A stretch of 36,941 bases of DNA from Candidatus Gastranaerophilales bacterium (GTDB taxonomy: Bacteria > Cyanobacteriota > Vampirovibrionia > Gastranaerophilales > Gastranaerophilaceae). The notes under the pieces are model-generated. The model was not told where the DNA came from. It saw only the letters and a program-made list of their open reading frames with translations, and did no database searches. The number at the start of each line of letters is the position of its first letter. The stretch's first letter is position 1. A program made the translations under genes and the position numbers. The stretch spans positions 1-36,941 of the forward strand of contig CANQOQ010000014.1 of the NCBI GenBank assembly GCA_947625495.1. Direction: 5' to 3'. Of the stretch, positions 27,994-36,575 are shown piece by piece.

Positions 27994-28566
27994 ATGAAAA
28001 AAATAATCTTAGCATCAACTTCGCCAAGGCGAAAAGAATTATTAAAAAAAATCGGAATTGAATTTGAAATAATTTCACCTGATTATGATGAAAATATAAT
28101 TCATAAACCCTTTAGTTACGAACTTGTAGAAAGTGTTGCGGAGAAAAAAGGTTTATCGATTGCGGATAAACTTAAAGAAGATGCAATAGTTATTAGTGCC
28201 GATACTGTTGTTGTATATAAAAACGAAATTTTAGGCAAACCTAAAAATTATGATGATGCTTTTGCCATGCTTTATAAGCTTAACGGAAATACCCATATAG
28301 TAGTAACTTCCGTTTGCATTTTTGATACTGAAAAAAATAAAAAAATCATTAAATCAAATACAAGTAAAGTAACTTTTAAAAATGTATCCGAAATCAAGAT
28401 AAAAGATTATATAAATAAGTTTTCGCCGTACGATAAAGCAGGTGCGTACGGGATTCAAGAAATGGGCGAAAATTATATAAAAGAAATCAATGGAGATTAT
28501 GACAATATAGTAGGACTTCCTACAAAAATGTTAAAAAAAATGTTAGATGAGATTAATTTATTGTAA
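27994..28566 (+). CDS. maf: Maf-family nucleotide pyrophosphatase
   Basis: A 190-residue house-cleaning enzyme that hydrolyses modified or canonical nucleoside triphosphates and affects septation when overproduced in Bacillus. Features: IILASTSPRRKELLKK at the N-terminus, ISADTVVV with the catalytic Asp, LGKPKNYDDAF, and DKAGAYGIQEMG. The ATG follows the hairpin closely and has no clear SD. It heads the run maf-apt-flhB-sigma factor. Confidence 0.93.
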   Translation: MKKIILASTSPRRKELLKKIGIEFEIISPDYDENIIHKPFSYELVESVAEKKGLSIADKLKEDAIVISADTVVVYKNEILGKPKNYDDAFAMLYKLNGNTHIVVTSVCIFDTEKNKKIIKSNTSKVTFKNVSEIKIKDYINKFSPYDKAGAYGIQEMGENYIKEINGDYDNIVGLPTKMLKKMLDEINLL

Positions 28567-28597
28567 AATATTAAATGGAGTTAAGAAGGAGATATAA

Positions 28598-29125
28598 ATG
28601 AACAGCGTTGAGCTTGTAAAAAACAGTATAAGAAGTATTAAAGATTTTCCGGTTAAAGGAATTATATTTAGAGATATAACAACTGCAATTAAAGACAAAG
28701 ATGCCCTAAAAGCCATGATTGATTTTTTAACGGATAAATTTAAAAATCAAGGAATTGATTATGTTGCCGTAGTTGAATCAAGAGGTTTTATTTTCGGAAG
28801 TACACTTGCCTATAATATAGGAGCAGGATGTATTTTAATCAGAAAGCCGGGAAAACTTCCCGCAGAAACTATAAGTGAAGAATATGCACTTGAATACGGA
28901 ACGGATAAATTAGAAATTCATAAAGACGCTGTTGAAGAAGGTAAAAATGTTATTGTTATCGATGATTTACTGGCAACCGGCGGTACGGTAAATGCTGCGT
29001 GTAAATTACTCAAAAAAGCCGGAGCAAAAGTAAAAGCCGCTGCGTTTATTATTGAGTTATCGGAATTAAACGGAAGAAAAAATCTGCCCTCTGATATTGA
29101 TATAGTATCAATGGTAAAATATTAA
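28598..29125 (+). CDS. apt: Adenine phosphoribosyltransferase
   Basis: A 175-residue purine salvage enzyme making AMP from adenine and PRPP. Features: FPVKGIIFRDIT, YVAVVESRGFIFG, LIRKPGKLP and the PRPP loop VIVIDDLLATGGT. A strong SD (AAGGAGA) precedes the ATG. It is 31 bases after maf and 15 bases before flhB. Confidence 0.96.
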   Translation: MNSVELVKNSIRSIKDFPVKGIIFRDITTAIKDKDALKAMIDFLTDKFKNQGIDYVAVVESRGFIFGSTLAYNIGAGCILIRKPGKLPAETISEEYALEYGTDKLEIHKDAVEEGKNVIVIDDLLATGGTVNAACKLLKKAGAKVKAAAFIIELSELNGRKNLPSDIDIVSMVKY

Positions 29126-29140
29126 TTTTAGGAATGATAA

Positions 29141-30217
29141 ATGGCTGATGAAAATAAACAGTTTGAAGCCAGCCAGCAAAAGCTGCAAAAGGCCAGAAAA
29201 GAAGGTCAGGTTGTAAAATCAAAAGACTTTTCAACTGCTCTTGCCCTTTTGGTTATGTTCATCACCATAATAAAAATTTCTCCTTTTATATGGGATCAAA
29301 TATCAGTATTATTTGTATATCTGTATGATAAAATTCCCGAAAAACATTTGGAGGATATAGGTTATGTACATCTATTTACGGCGATAGTAATTCCTACCGC
29401 TTTAATTATCGGTCCGATATTAATATTAGCTTCATTTATAGCGATTTTGGGAGATTTTATTCAAGTGGGGCCTTTAGTAACAACAAAACCTTTGGAGCCC
29501 AAGCTTGATAAATTAAATCCCACAAAGTATTTTAAGAATTTGATGTCGCCAAAAACCGCTTTTGATTTAATAAAAAATATATTAAAAGTTGTATTATTAG
29601 GTTTAATAGGTTGGATGGTATACAAATCGCATTTGGAAGCAATAATAGCTCTGGCAAGTATAGAAAACAGTTTTGCTATATTAAACGAATTCGGTTCTAT
29701 TTTAATTGATTTTATAATGAAAGCGGGAATTGCATTTTTAATAATTGCGGGAGCTGACTACGGAATAACAAAGTGGAAATTTTTACAAGACCAAAAAATG
29801 TCATTTAAAGAAGTAAAAGATGAATATAAAAACTCTGAAGGCGATCCGCAGGTAAAAGCTGCATTAAGACAACGCAGACAGCAAATGCTGCAGCGAAAGA
29901 TGATGGATTCCGTTCCGGACGCGGATTTTGTTGTTACGAATCCTACTCATATCGCGTGTGCCTTAAAATATGACTCAACAAAAATGGAATCACCGCAGCT
30001 GCTGGCTAAAGGTACCGAACTATTTGCAAAGAAAATAATTGAAATAGCAAGAGAACATTCTATTCCCGTTGTCGAAAATCCTCCCGTCGCCAGAGCTATA
30101 TTCAGACTCGTTGAAATAAATGCTTCTATCCCACCCGAATTATATAAAGCGGTAGCTGAGATATTGATTTTTGTTTATAATTTGCGAAATACTCAAAAAG
30201 GTAGTAATATAAAATAG
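29141..30217 (+). CDS. flhB: Flagellar type III export protein FlhB
   Basis: A 358-residue inner-membrane component of the flagellar (or related type III) export gate. The basic N-terminus (QQKLQKARKEGQVVKSKDF), about four membrane segments between 30 and 205, the linker MSFKEVKDEYKNSEGDP, and the autocleavage site NPTH (267-270) in VVTNPTHIACALKYD are all present. Self-cleavage between Asn and Pro switches substrate class. The SctU family is close, but the neighbour sigma factor fits a flagellar role. No other flagellar genes are in the window. Confidence 0.93.
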   Translation: MADENKQFEASQQKLQKARKEGQVVKSKDFSTALALLVMFITIIKISPFIWDQISVLFVYLYDKIPEKHLEDIGYVHLFTAIVIPTALIIGPILILASFIAILGDFIQVGPLVTTKPLEPKLDKLNPTKYFKNLMSPKTAFDLIKNILKVVLLGLIGWMVYKSHLEAIIALASIENSFAILNEFGSILIDFIMKAGIAFLIIAGADYGITKWKFLQDQKMSFKEVKDEYKNSEGDPQVKAALRQRRQQMLQRKMMDSVPDADFVVTNPTHIACALKYDSTKMESPQLLAKGTELFAKKIIEIAREHSIPVVENPPVARAIFRLVEINASIPPELYKAVAEILIFVYNLRNTQKGSNIK

Positions 30218-30237
30218 AGTATTTATAGATTATAAAA

Positions 30238-30903
30238 ATGAATACAAGACTACAAGATTACATAGAAATAGTTGAAAAAGTTGCCAAAGTTGAGCATAGG
30301 CGTATTCCATCACATATGGTAGACTATGATGAGCTTGTCAGCATTGGAATTATTGCCGTTCAAGTTATAATAAAGGGCAAAACGGAAGAACAACTTGAAA
30401 AGTACAATAGTTCTTATATTGGCACAGCCGTAAGATGGGCAATAAGAAATGAATTAAGAAACAGATATAAATGGTATACGCTTAAACATAATAACGAAGA
30501 TCAAACGGAAGAAAATGTTTCAGAGGACGAAGGTTCTGATGAAAACGGTGTAATTACCCCCGGTAAAGTCAGAGAAGCTATCTATGAAACAATATTATCA
30601 ATTGACAGCTTAGCTGCTGCAGCATCGGATAATGATTCTCCATTTGATTTTATTAAAGACCCTTCTGCCCTGCCTGATGAGAAAGCTGAAATTTCAGAAC
30701 TCGGCAGAGATATAAGAGAAGCTATTTCTAAACTCCCTCAAAAAGAGAGAATTATTATCGAATACAGATTTTACAGGAATATGCAGGTTAAAGAAATAGC
30801 CGAACAAGTCGGATTATCTTCTTCAAGAATTACCAGAATAATTCAGGCATCTTTAAACACGGTTAGAGAATACCTAAATAAAAAAGACCATTACGAGTAC
30901 TAA
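30238..30903 (+). CDS. FliA/WhiG-like sigma-70 family factor
   Basis: A 221-residue sigma factor. Region 2 is seen in MVDYDELVSIGIIAVQVIIKG through YIGTAVRWAIRNELRNRYKW. Region 4 is LPQKERIIIEYRFYRNMQVK, then EIAEQVGLSSSRITRIIQAS, a classic helix-turn-helix. Between them is an acidic linker in place of a well-kept region 3. FliA-type factors drive late flagellar genes. It starts 20 bases after flhB with no clear SD, and its stop overlaps the convergent TPR gene by 4 bases. A general stress role cannot be excluded. Confidence 0.8.
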   Translation: MNTRLQDYIEIVEKVAKVEHRRIPSHMVDYDELVSIGIIAVQVIIKGKTEEQLEKYNSSYIGTAVRWAIRNELRNRYKWYTLKHNNEDQTEENVSEDEGSDENGVITPGKVREAIYETILSIDSLAAAASDNDSPFDFIKDPSALPDEKAEISELGRDIREAISKLPQKERIIIEYRFYRNMQVKEIAEQVGLSSSRITRIIQASLNTVREYLNKKDHYEY

Positions 30904-32570
30904 ACTTCAAATAAAGAATGAAGTTTTGATTCTATTTCGGTTGAATCCATTTCTTCATTATTTTGATTAAATTCAAGCGCAGTTTGATAGCATTTTGCGG
31001 CATCAAGATTTTTACCTTGTTTTTGCAATACCCTGCCCAAGTTAAAATGTGCCATAACATAATCCTGTTTAAGCTCAATAGCTTTTTCAAAAAGCTTTTT
31101 AGCCTCTTTTAAATTACAAATACCGTCAAGATAAATGACACCCAAATTATTATATGCATTATAATATTGAGGATTTAAGCCGATAGCTTTATGATAAGCA
31201 ATTATAGCTTCTTCAAGATAATCTTTTTGCCATAGAGCCATTGCACACTTGTTATATGATACAGGGTTCTTGGGATTTAGTTTTATTGCTTCGCAATATG
31301 CTTTTATTGCGCTGTCTATATCATCACAATCTGAGTATATATCACCTAAATCGACATAAGCATCAGAATTTGTTCCGTCAAAAATTATGGCTGATTTTAA
31401 TAAATCCAAAGCTCCGTCTACATCATCAAAGGTTGAATAATATACAGATGCAAGTGTCTGACAAACAATTGAAGTCCATTCGGGATTGGGATTTTTATTA
31501 ATTGCATATTTATAGTGTTCAACGGCTTCTTCATATTGTTCCGCCTGTATTAGAGCATATCCGAGTGCATTATGATAAAAAGGATTGTCATAATCTTTTT
31601 CTAATGCTAATTTAAAGGCATTAACAGAATTTATTATGTCATTTCTTTTCAGATATAAATGCCCGAGTTCATAATACACGGGAGCGTTATTTTCTTCTAT
31701 TTCCAGCAGTTTTGTATAACACTCAACAGCCGTATCAATATCATCTTCAAAATAAACTTGAGAGATAGTTGCAACTTTATAAAGCAGTTCTTTACAGTTC
31801 GGGTTTGTTTCTAAAGCTTTAATATATGCATCTCTTGCGGTAGAAATTTCTTCATTTTTTATATTAATATCGCCGATTTTTTTATAATAAAATTCATTTT
31901 GTCCGGTTGTATTTGCCGCCATATCGTATGTTTTAACAGCCATAGAATAATTTTTAGTTTTTTCCATTATTTTTCCTACGGCATCCAAACACATTAGAGA
32001 TAAATGTTTGGAAAGATTTTTACAAAGCATTTTAACTGACGGGGTATCTAAAGCTATACTTACTCCGCCTGAAAGCAAATAATACAAATATTGTGAAAAA
32101 TCTTTTGCGCTGAAATGGGTTTCATTCATTTTATCCAAATACATAGAAGCTAATGAAAGCCTTGAACGAGCCGATTTTAAGGGATTAATTTTTATCGCTT
32201 CTTTTAATTCTTTTTCTGCCTCATCGTAGTTTTTTGCCATTTCGAGGAAATAAGCCGCATATATTCTTGCATTATAGTTGGAAGGAGAAATATTTATAGC
32301 AGATTTACATTGCTCTATTGCACTTGCAAGATTAATTTCACCCTTATCCCATAACAAAGATGCTAATCTATAATACGCTTCAGCTATATTGGGATTATAT
32401 TTTACGGCATCAATATAGTTTTCAACGGCGCTATCTAAATCCCTTCTTTTACCCTTCATTAAATACTGCTCATGAAATCTTCTTGCAAATTCCATATAAT
32501 CCTGAGCTAAAGCATTTTTATCCGGTTTTTCTGAATAGTCTGCAGAGTTTAGAGCAATTTCATCTAACAT
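30900..32570 (-). CDS. TPR-repeat protein
   Basis: A 556-residue protein that is nearly all tetratricopeptide repeats. Typical units read AEAYYRLASLLWDKGEIN, FYHNALGYALIQAEQYEEAV, SYNKCAMALWQKDYLEEAI and AHFNLGRVLQKQGKNLDAA; about 12 repeats can be counted. No signal peptide or enzymatic domain. It is probably a cytosolic scaffold. Convergent with the sigma factor and divergent from the following secreted gene. Confidence 0.85.
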   Translation of the reverse strand: MLDEIALNSADYSEKPDKNALAQDYMEFARRFHEQYLMKGKRRDLDSAVENYIDAVKYNPNIAEAYYRLASLLWDKGEINLASAIEQCKSAINISPSNYNARIYAAYFLEMAKNYDEAEKELKEAIKINPLKSARSRLSLASMYLDKMNETHFSAKDFSQYLYYLLSGGVSIALDTPSVKMLCKNLSKHLSLMCLDAVGKIMEKTKNYSMAVKTYDMAANTTGQNEFYYKKIGDINIKNEEISTARDAYIKALETNPNCKELLYKVATISQVYFEDDIDTAVECYTKLLEIEENNAPVYYELGHLYLKRNDIINSVNAFKLALEKDYDNPFYHNALGYALIQAEQYEEAVEHYKYAINKNPNPEWTSIVCQTLASVYYSTFDDVDGALDLLKSAIIFDGTNSDAYVDLGDIYSDCDDIDSAIKAYCEAIKLNPKNPVSYNKCAMALWQKDYLEEAIIAYHKAIGLNPQYYNAYNNLGVIYLDGICNLKEAKKLFEKAIELKQDYVMAHFNLGRVLQKQGKNLDAAKCYQTALEFNQNNEEMDSTEIESKLHSLFEV

Positions 32571-32723
32571 TAATTATTCCCCCGATATTTATATCATCCG
32601 ATAAAATTCAAAAAAATGGAATATTTTTAGCCGAAAATACAACGTATGATGTAGGAATCCATCAAAAAAATAATCACTCATTTAATTGAGTTAAATTAGA
32701 TAAAATAATAATAAAATATAAGC

Positions 32724-33512
32724 ATGAAAAAAATATTGTCTGTTTTACTTATATTATTTTTATTGAATACAACGGTCTTTGCGGTAGAATTTGATTCCAG
32801 CATTGATGCTGAGATAAGGAAGGACTATAAGGTGGATGAAAATGATTTACCCGAACTTCCAAAAGCAATACCGACCGCAAATATAGAAGAAGTACCGCCT
32901 CTGCCTGCAGTATCAAAAGCGACAGGAAAAACATACACCCTAAAGGGCGGAAGCAAAGTAAATTTAATATTAAGGAATAAACTTAGCGACTGGAGTCCGA
33001 AAGGAACCTATATCTCTTTTAGTTCTTCCAATGATATTTATACAAAAGAAGGATACACAATACCGTCAGGAACAATCTTTAAAGGCAGAGTAACCGATTC
33101 TCACAGACCTCAATTGACGGGGAACGGAGGACTTGTTGAGTTATGCGTTGATGAAATCCATCTAAACGGTGTTATGTCTAAAATTGATACAAAAATAGCA
33201 CTCGCAAATTCAAAAAAAGTTTTCCGCTCGGATATTAAAGGGCAGCGTAAATACTGGAAAAATTTTGCAAAAGCGACTAAACCGGGGCAAAAGGCATTTA
33301 AAGCAACAAGCGGAGCTGCCCACGAGATGGCATCAATACCAATCATTAATTTACTATCTCCCGTAATATGGATTGTCGGCGGGGTAGTATATGTAGTTAA
33401 TGCCGTATTTGCACCCGTTATAGCAATTTTTTCAAAAGGCGGTTCAGTATCACTTCCCGCAGGAACTCAATTCCAAATTAAAATCTCGGGCGATACTCAA
33501 ATAAAAGGATAA
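32724..33512 (+). CDS. Secreted hypothetical protein, beta-rich
   Basis: A 262-residue protein with a signal peptide (MKKILSVLLILFLLNTTVFA). A Pro/Glu-rich linker is followed by a beta-rich region: VNLILRNKLSDW, YTIPSGTIFKGRVTDS, LVELCVDEIHLNGVM. Then comes a hydrophobic membrane-like stretch (IINLLSPVIWIVGGVVYVVNAVFAPVIAI, in part) and the end SLPAGTQFQIKISGD. The 'IP-GT-F-G-V' pattern faintly recalls TrbI/VirB10-type barrels, but I would not name it. Its 3' end is duplicated in decayed form at 36576-36655. Confidence 0.6.
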   Translation: MKKILSVLLILFLLNTTVFAVEFDSSIDAEIRKDYKVDENDLPELPKAIPTANIEEVPPLPAVSKATGKTYTLKGGSKVNLILRNKLSDWSPKGTYISFSSSNDIYTKEGYTIPSGTIFKGRVTDSHRPQLTGNGGLVELCVDEIHLNGVMSKIDTKIALANSKKVFRSDIKGQRKYWKNFAKATKPGQKAFKATSGAAHEMASIPIINLLSPVIWIVGGVVYVVNAVFAPVIAIFSKGGSVSLPAGTQFQIKISGDTQIKG

Positions 33513-33530
33513 GTTTTTTATAATTTACCA

Positions 33531-33878
33531 TTACTTTAGAATTGATGTATATATAATATGTGTTTTTAGTTTTTTTAACAAATCCAAGATTTCCAAATCT
33601 TTTTCCCTCAAAACTGAATTTTTTATTGGCAGTTTGGAGAATAGCAAAATTCTGATAGTCGGAATTGAAACACCCAGTTTAATCAAATCTCTAATCATTG
33701 TAAGCCACTCAATATCATTAATACTAAATAATCTTTTCCCATCTTTAGATTGTTTTGTTCTCCATGGTTTAATTAGTCCTTCTTCCTCGTAGGTTCTTAA
33801 TCTGTCACTTGTAATACCTAATAATTTAGCAGCTTGACTAATTTGATAGAATGGTTCGTTTAAGTTTAACTGTTTCAT
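33531..33878 (-). CDS. MerR-family transcriptional regulator
   Basis: A 115-residue protein. The N-terminal winged helix-turn-helix is typical: FYQISQAAKLLGITSDRLRT, then YEEEGLIKPWRTKQSKDGKR, then FSINDIEWLTMIRDLIKLG. The last ~40 residues form a short, basic dimerisation tail without the Cys of metal-sensing MerR members; it looks closer to HspR/GlnR-like small members. SD GAGGA is 6 bases before the ATG. It is divergent from the peptide gene, so it probably controls the cassette to its right and its own promoter. Confidence 0.88.
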   Translation of the reverse strand: MKQLNLNEPFYQISQAAKLLGITSDRLRTYEEEGLIKPWRTKQSKDGKRLFSINDIEWLTMIRDLIKLGVSIPTIRILLFSKLPIKNSVLREKDLEILDLLKKLKTHIIYTSILK

Positions 33879-33904
33879 GATTTCCTCAAAATTAATTATA
33901 AGAT

Positions 33905-33930
33905 AGGTTATTGACCTTTAAAACTTAGGT
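33905..33930. promoter_or_regulatory. Putative operator with AGGT/ACCT half-sites
   Basis: AGGT at 33905-33908, ACCT at 33914-33917 and AGGT at 33927-33930 give two overlapping inverted pairs, AGGT-N5-ACCT and ACCT-N9-AGGT. They lie between the divergent MerR start and the peptide promoter, where a MerR dimer could bind. The assignment is inference. Confidence 0.35.
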
Positions 33931-33958
33931 AAATAAATTAGACATTTTTATATATATA

Positions 33959-33988
33959 TTGACATTTAAAAAATATATGTATTATAAT
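33959..33988 (+). promoter_or_regulatory. Consensus sigma-70 promoter for the peptide cassette
   Basis: TTGACA (33959-33964), an 18-base spacer, then TATAAT (33983-33988): a full match to both boxes. Transcription would begin near 33995, leaving an about 100-base leader before the 40-residue peptide gene. The slightly long spacer fits MerR-type activation, in which the protein untwists the promoter. Confidence 0.75.
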
Positions 33989-34093
33989 AACCATGTTTAT
34001 AGAAAAGATAATATTTTTAGTTATTTTTAACAGAATCTAAAAATTAAAAAAATGTAAATATTTATTCTTTAAGTCATTAAAAGGAGAAAATAA

Positions 34094-34216
34094 ATGAACA
34101 AATTATATATAAAAAAAAGACTGAAATATTTATTAATAGTAGCAAGTGCTTGTTGTGTTTATTATCAAGTTAATAATAATTATTGTAAAAATAACCCAAG
34201 CGGATATAATTATTAA
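34094..34216 (+). CDS. 40-residue Cys/Tyr/Asn-rich peptide, candidate RiPP precursor
   Basis: ATG at 34094 with AAAGGAG 7 bases upstream; TAA at 34214-34216. It reads MNKLYIKKRLKYLLIVASAC, then CVYYQVNNNYCKNNPSGYNY. The first half is basic then hydrophobic; the second half is polar with Cys21 and Cys31 and four Tyr. It is 32 bases before a PqqD-like radical SAM/SPASM gene, the position of a precursor peptide. An alternative is a small lipoprotein or membrane peptide: ASAC (17-20) resembles a weak lipobox. Its own promoter and strong ribosome site support real expression. Confidence 0.6.
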   Translation: MNKLYIKKRLKYLLIVASACCVYYQVNNNYCKNNPSGYNY

Positions 34217-34248
34217 TTATTTTTTTAAGCATTAACAAAGGATAAAAA

Positions 34249-35616
34249 ATGAATTGTTATACGCTTCCCTTTTGGCTTTCTTCCCAAACTTATATATTAA
34301 AAGATAAAACTTATTTAGCGTGTATTTTTAACCATAAGTCAAATGAGCTTATAGAATTAGAGGGGCTATCAGCTTTACTTTGGAAGTTACTTTCGGAAGG
34401 TAAAAGTAATTCCGAAATTTTAAAAGTTGCAAGAAAAAATCAGTTTGAAAATGAATTAGAAGATTTTTTAGAAGAATTACATTCTGTTGGTATATTACTT
34501 ATTAATGATAATAAAGAAGAAGATTTAACGAATATACGACCTTATAACAGGGCTAATTTATATGGGATTATGGGTGAACTTGATTTTTGTTTCCAGAAAT
34601 TAGATGATAACGGATTTTTGCCGAATTTATTTTTTGAATTAACATACAATTGTAATTTAAAATGCGTACATTGTTTCAATGACAAAAATTTAAAAGAACA
34701 ACCGACTTTTGAAGATGTTAAACCTATAATAGATGAAGCAATTAAACTTGGTACATTTTTTATAACTTTATCAGGCGGAGAATGTACTTTAAATAAGGAT
34801 TTTATAAAAATTGCCCAATACATAAGAGAAAAAAGACTGGCTTTGTGTATTTATACAAACGGTCAAACTTTTTATGATAATCCGGAACTGCTTGAAAAAG
34901 TAGTAAATTTATATCCCTTTGAAATAGCATTAAGTTTATACAGTATGAATTCTGAAATTCACGAAAAAATTACAGGGATTAAAGGTTCTTATCATAAAAC
35001 ATTAAGTGTAATTAAAAAATTAAAAGAAAAAAATATAAATGTTCGTATAAATTCCTTCCAAACAAAATATAACCCTTATGATTGCAAAGAAATACAAGAA
35101 TTTGCAAAAGAAAATAACGTCAGTTGTGCTATAGATTATGAATTGATAAATAATCCCGATAAATCAAATTCTGATGTAAGAATAACAGAAGAACAATTGT
35201 TAAAAATGTTTAAAGCAAATACCTCACTATATAAGATTGATAATTTCAAAATAATTGAATTCAATGATGTTTTTATGAAAAAAGCATTATTATGCAGTGC
35301 CGGACATAAAGCAATTTCAATTAATCCGAATTTAGATATTTATACTTGTCCAACATTAAAGATACCATTAGGAAACTATAAAAACGTATCTTTAAAAGAA
35401 TTATGGGAAAATAAAGATAATAAATCATCTAAATTATATAAAATAAGAAATATCAGAAGAATTGATTTATCAGACTGTTATAAACACGAATATTGTAAAT
35501 ATTGTTCCTACTGTCCGGGGATTGCACTTTCCGAAGGTTCTTTTTTAAAGAAAAATAAAACTTTTTGTAAAGAAGCAAAAATAAGAATGAAAGTCCATAA
35601 GGAGTTAATTAAATAA
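34249..35616 (+). CDS. PqqD-like/radical SAM/SPASM peptide maturase
   Basis: A 455-residue protein. Residues about 20-88 resemble a PqqD-type peptide-recognition domain (LIELEGLSALLWKLLSEGKS, then LEDFLEELHSVGILLI). The radical SAM core has YNCNLKCVHCF (Cys135, 139, 142) and SGGECTL (176-178 GGE). The C-terminal SPASM part has CSAGHKAISINPNLDIYTCP and a Cys cluster, CYKHEYCKYCSYC, for auxiliary Fe-S clusters. This plan is that of RiPP maturases that make cross-links, epimers or similar changes. AAAGGA precedes the ATG. It overlaps the next gene by one base. Confidence 0.85.
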   Translation: MNCYTLPFWLSSQTYILKDKTYLACIFNHKSNELIELEGLSALLWKLLSEGKSNSEILKVARKNQFENELEDFLEELHSVGILLINDNKEEDLTNIRPYNRANLYGIMGELDFCFQKLDDNGFLPNLFFELTYNCNLKCVHCFNDKNLKEQPTFEDVKPIIDEAIKLGTFFITLSGGECTLNKDFIKIAQYIREKRLALCIYTNGQTFYDNPELLEKVVNLYPFEIALSLYSMNSEIHEKITGIKGSYHKTLSVIKKLKEKNINVRINSFQTKYNPYDCKEIQEFAKENNVSCAIDYELINNPDKSNSDVRITEEQLLKMFKANTSLYKIDNFKIIEFNDVFMKKALLCSAGHKAISINPNLDIYTCPTLKIPLGNYKNVSLKELWENKDNKSSKLYKIRNIRRIDLSDCYKHEYCKYCSYCPGIALSEGSFLKKNKTFCKEAKIRMKVHKELIK

Positions 35617-36500
35617 TGGATTTATCATTAAGATATATTATAAGGTATTTATTTCTAAAACATTTTTTATTATTTTGTAAATTTATCTTAAAAATCAAAG
35701 TAAAAAAATTATTTAAAAGAGATTTGGATTTAAATTCTCCTAGAAGATTAAGTGATAAAATTCAATGGATTAAATTATACGGAAACAAAAAAAACAAAAC
35801 CTATTTATGTGATAAAATTTTGGTCAAAGATTTTGTATCTAAAAAGATTCCCGAATTAAAAATTGCAAAAGTATATCAACAAGGGAATAGTTTTAAAGAT
35901 TTAAATATAAATAAATTGCCTAATAGTTTTGTATTAAAGACAAACCACGCATGGAAAACTAATACTATTATTTTAAACAAGAATATTCTGACAAAAAAAG
36001 AAATAGAAACTATTAATAAAGAATATAAACGATTTTTAAAAATAAACTTCGCATATTGGAGTTATTATGAATTGCAATATAAAGATATAAAACCTCAAAT
36101 TTTTGCGGAGGAATTTCTTGGCGAGTATGAAAATATTGCTAATTATGAAGCATGGTGTTTTAACGGAAAAGTTGAATTTGTATCTTATAGGTTTGTACGG
36201 AAAGACAGTAATACTCATCTTAAAAGTTACCAATATTTTTTTAATTCTAAATGGGAACCTGTTGATTTTTATATAGATTTTAAAGGAGAAGATTATCCCC
36301 CGACAATCATTAATAAAGAAAAAGTTATTAAATATGCTGAGATTTTAAGTAATAATATTGATTTTGTCAGAGTTGACTTTATGGAAAAAAATAAAGAACT
36401 ATATTTTGGAGAAATGACTTTTACTCCTTATTCGGGATTTTTCCAATTTATTCCGGATAAATATGATTATATCTTCGGAGATAAGCTTATTCTTGCTTAA
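35616..36500 (+). CDS. TupA-like ATP-grasp amidoligase
   Basis: A 294-residue protein. LSDKIQWIKLYG and CDKILVKDFV near the start and GEMTFTPYSGFFQFIP near the end match the TupA-like ATP-grasp family, with NSFVLKTNHAW as the ATP-binding strand-loop and VDFMEKNKELYFGEMTF giving the metal-binding acidic residues. Members usually join an amino acid to a sugar or polymer through an amide bond, often in surface polysaccharide clusters. Here its ATG overlaps the maturase stop (TAATG) after AAGGAG, so the two are translationally coupled and may act on the same peptide. Its first ~30 residues are hydrophobic and may anchor it to the membrane. Confidence 0.8.
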   Translation: MDLSLRYIIRYLFLKHFLLFCKFILKIKVKKLFKRDLDLNSPRRLSDKIQWIKLYGNKKNKTYLCDKILVKDFVSKKIPELKIAKVYQQGNSFKDLNINKLPNSFVLKTNHAWKTNTIILNKNILTKKEIETINKEYKRFLKINFAYWSYYELQYKDIKPQIFAEEFLGEYENIANYEAWCFNGKVEFVSYRFVRKDSNTHLKSYQYFFNSKWEPVDFYIDFKGEDYPPTIINKEKVIKYAEILSNNIDFVRVDFMEKNKELYFGEMTFTPYSGFFQFIPDKYDYIFGDKLILA

Positions 36501-36575
36501 TCTTATAACATAGGCACTATACCAAATTTATTCTTCTTCGTAATACTGATTTTTTTAGCGATGAAGTATACGTGG

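Noticed and set aside
29141-30217. Virulence-type III secretion protein (SctU) instead of FlhB
   Set aside because: The FliA-like sigma factor next door favours a flagellar origin and no other secretion genes are present, though the two families cannot be fully separated by eye.
32724-33512. VirB10/TrbI-like conjugation protein
   Set aside because: Only a faint pattern of strands resembles that barrel; there are no other conjugation genes, so I left it as hypothetical.
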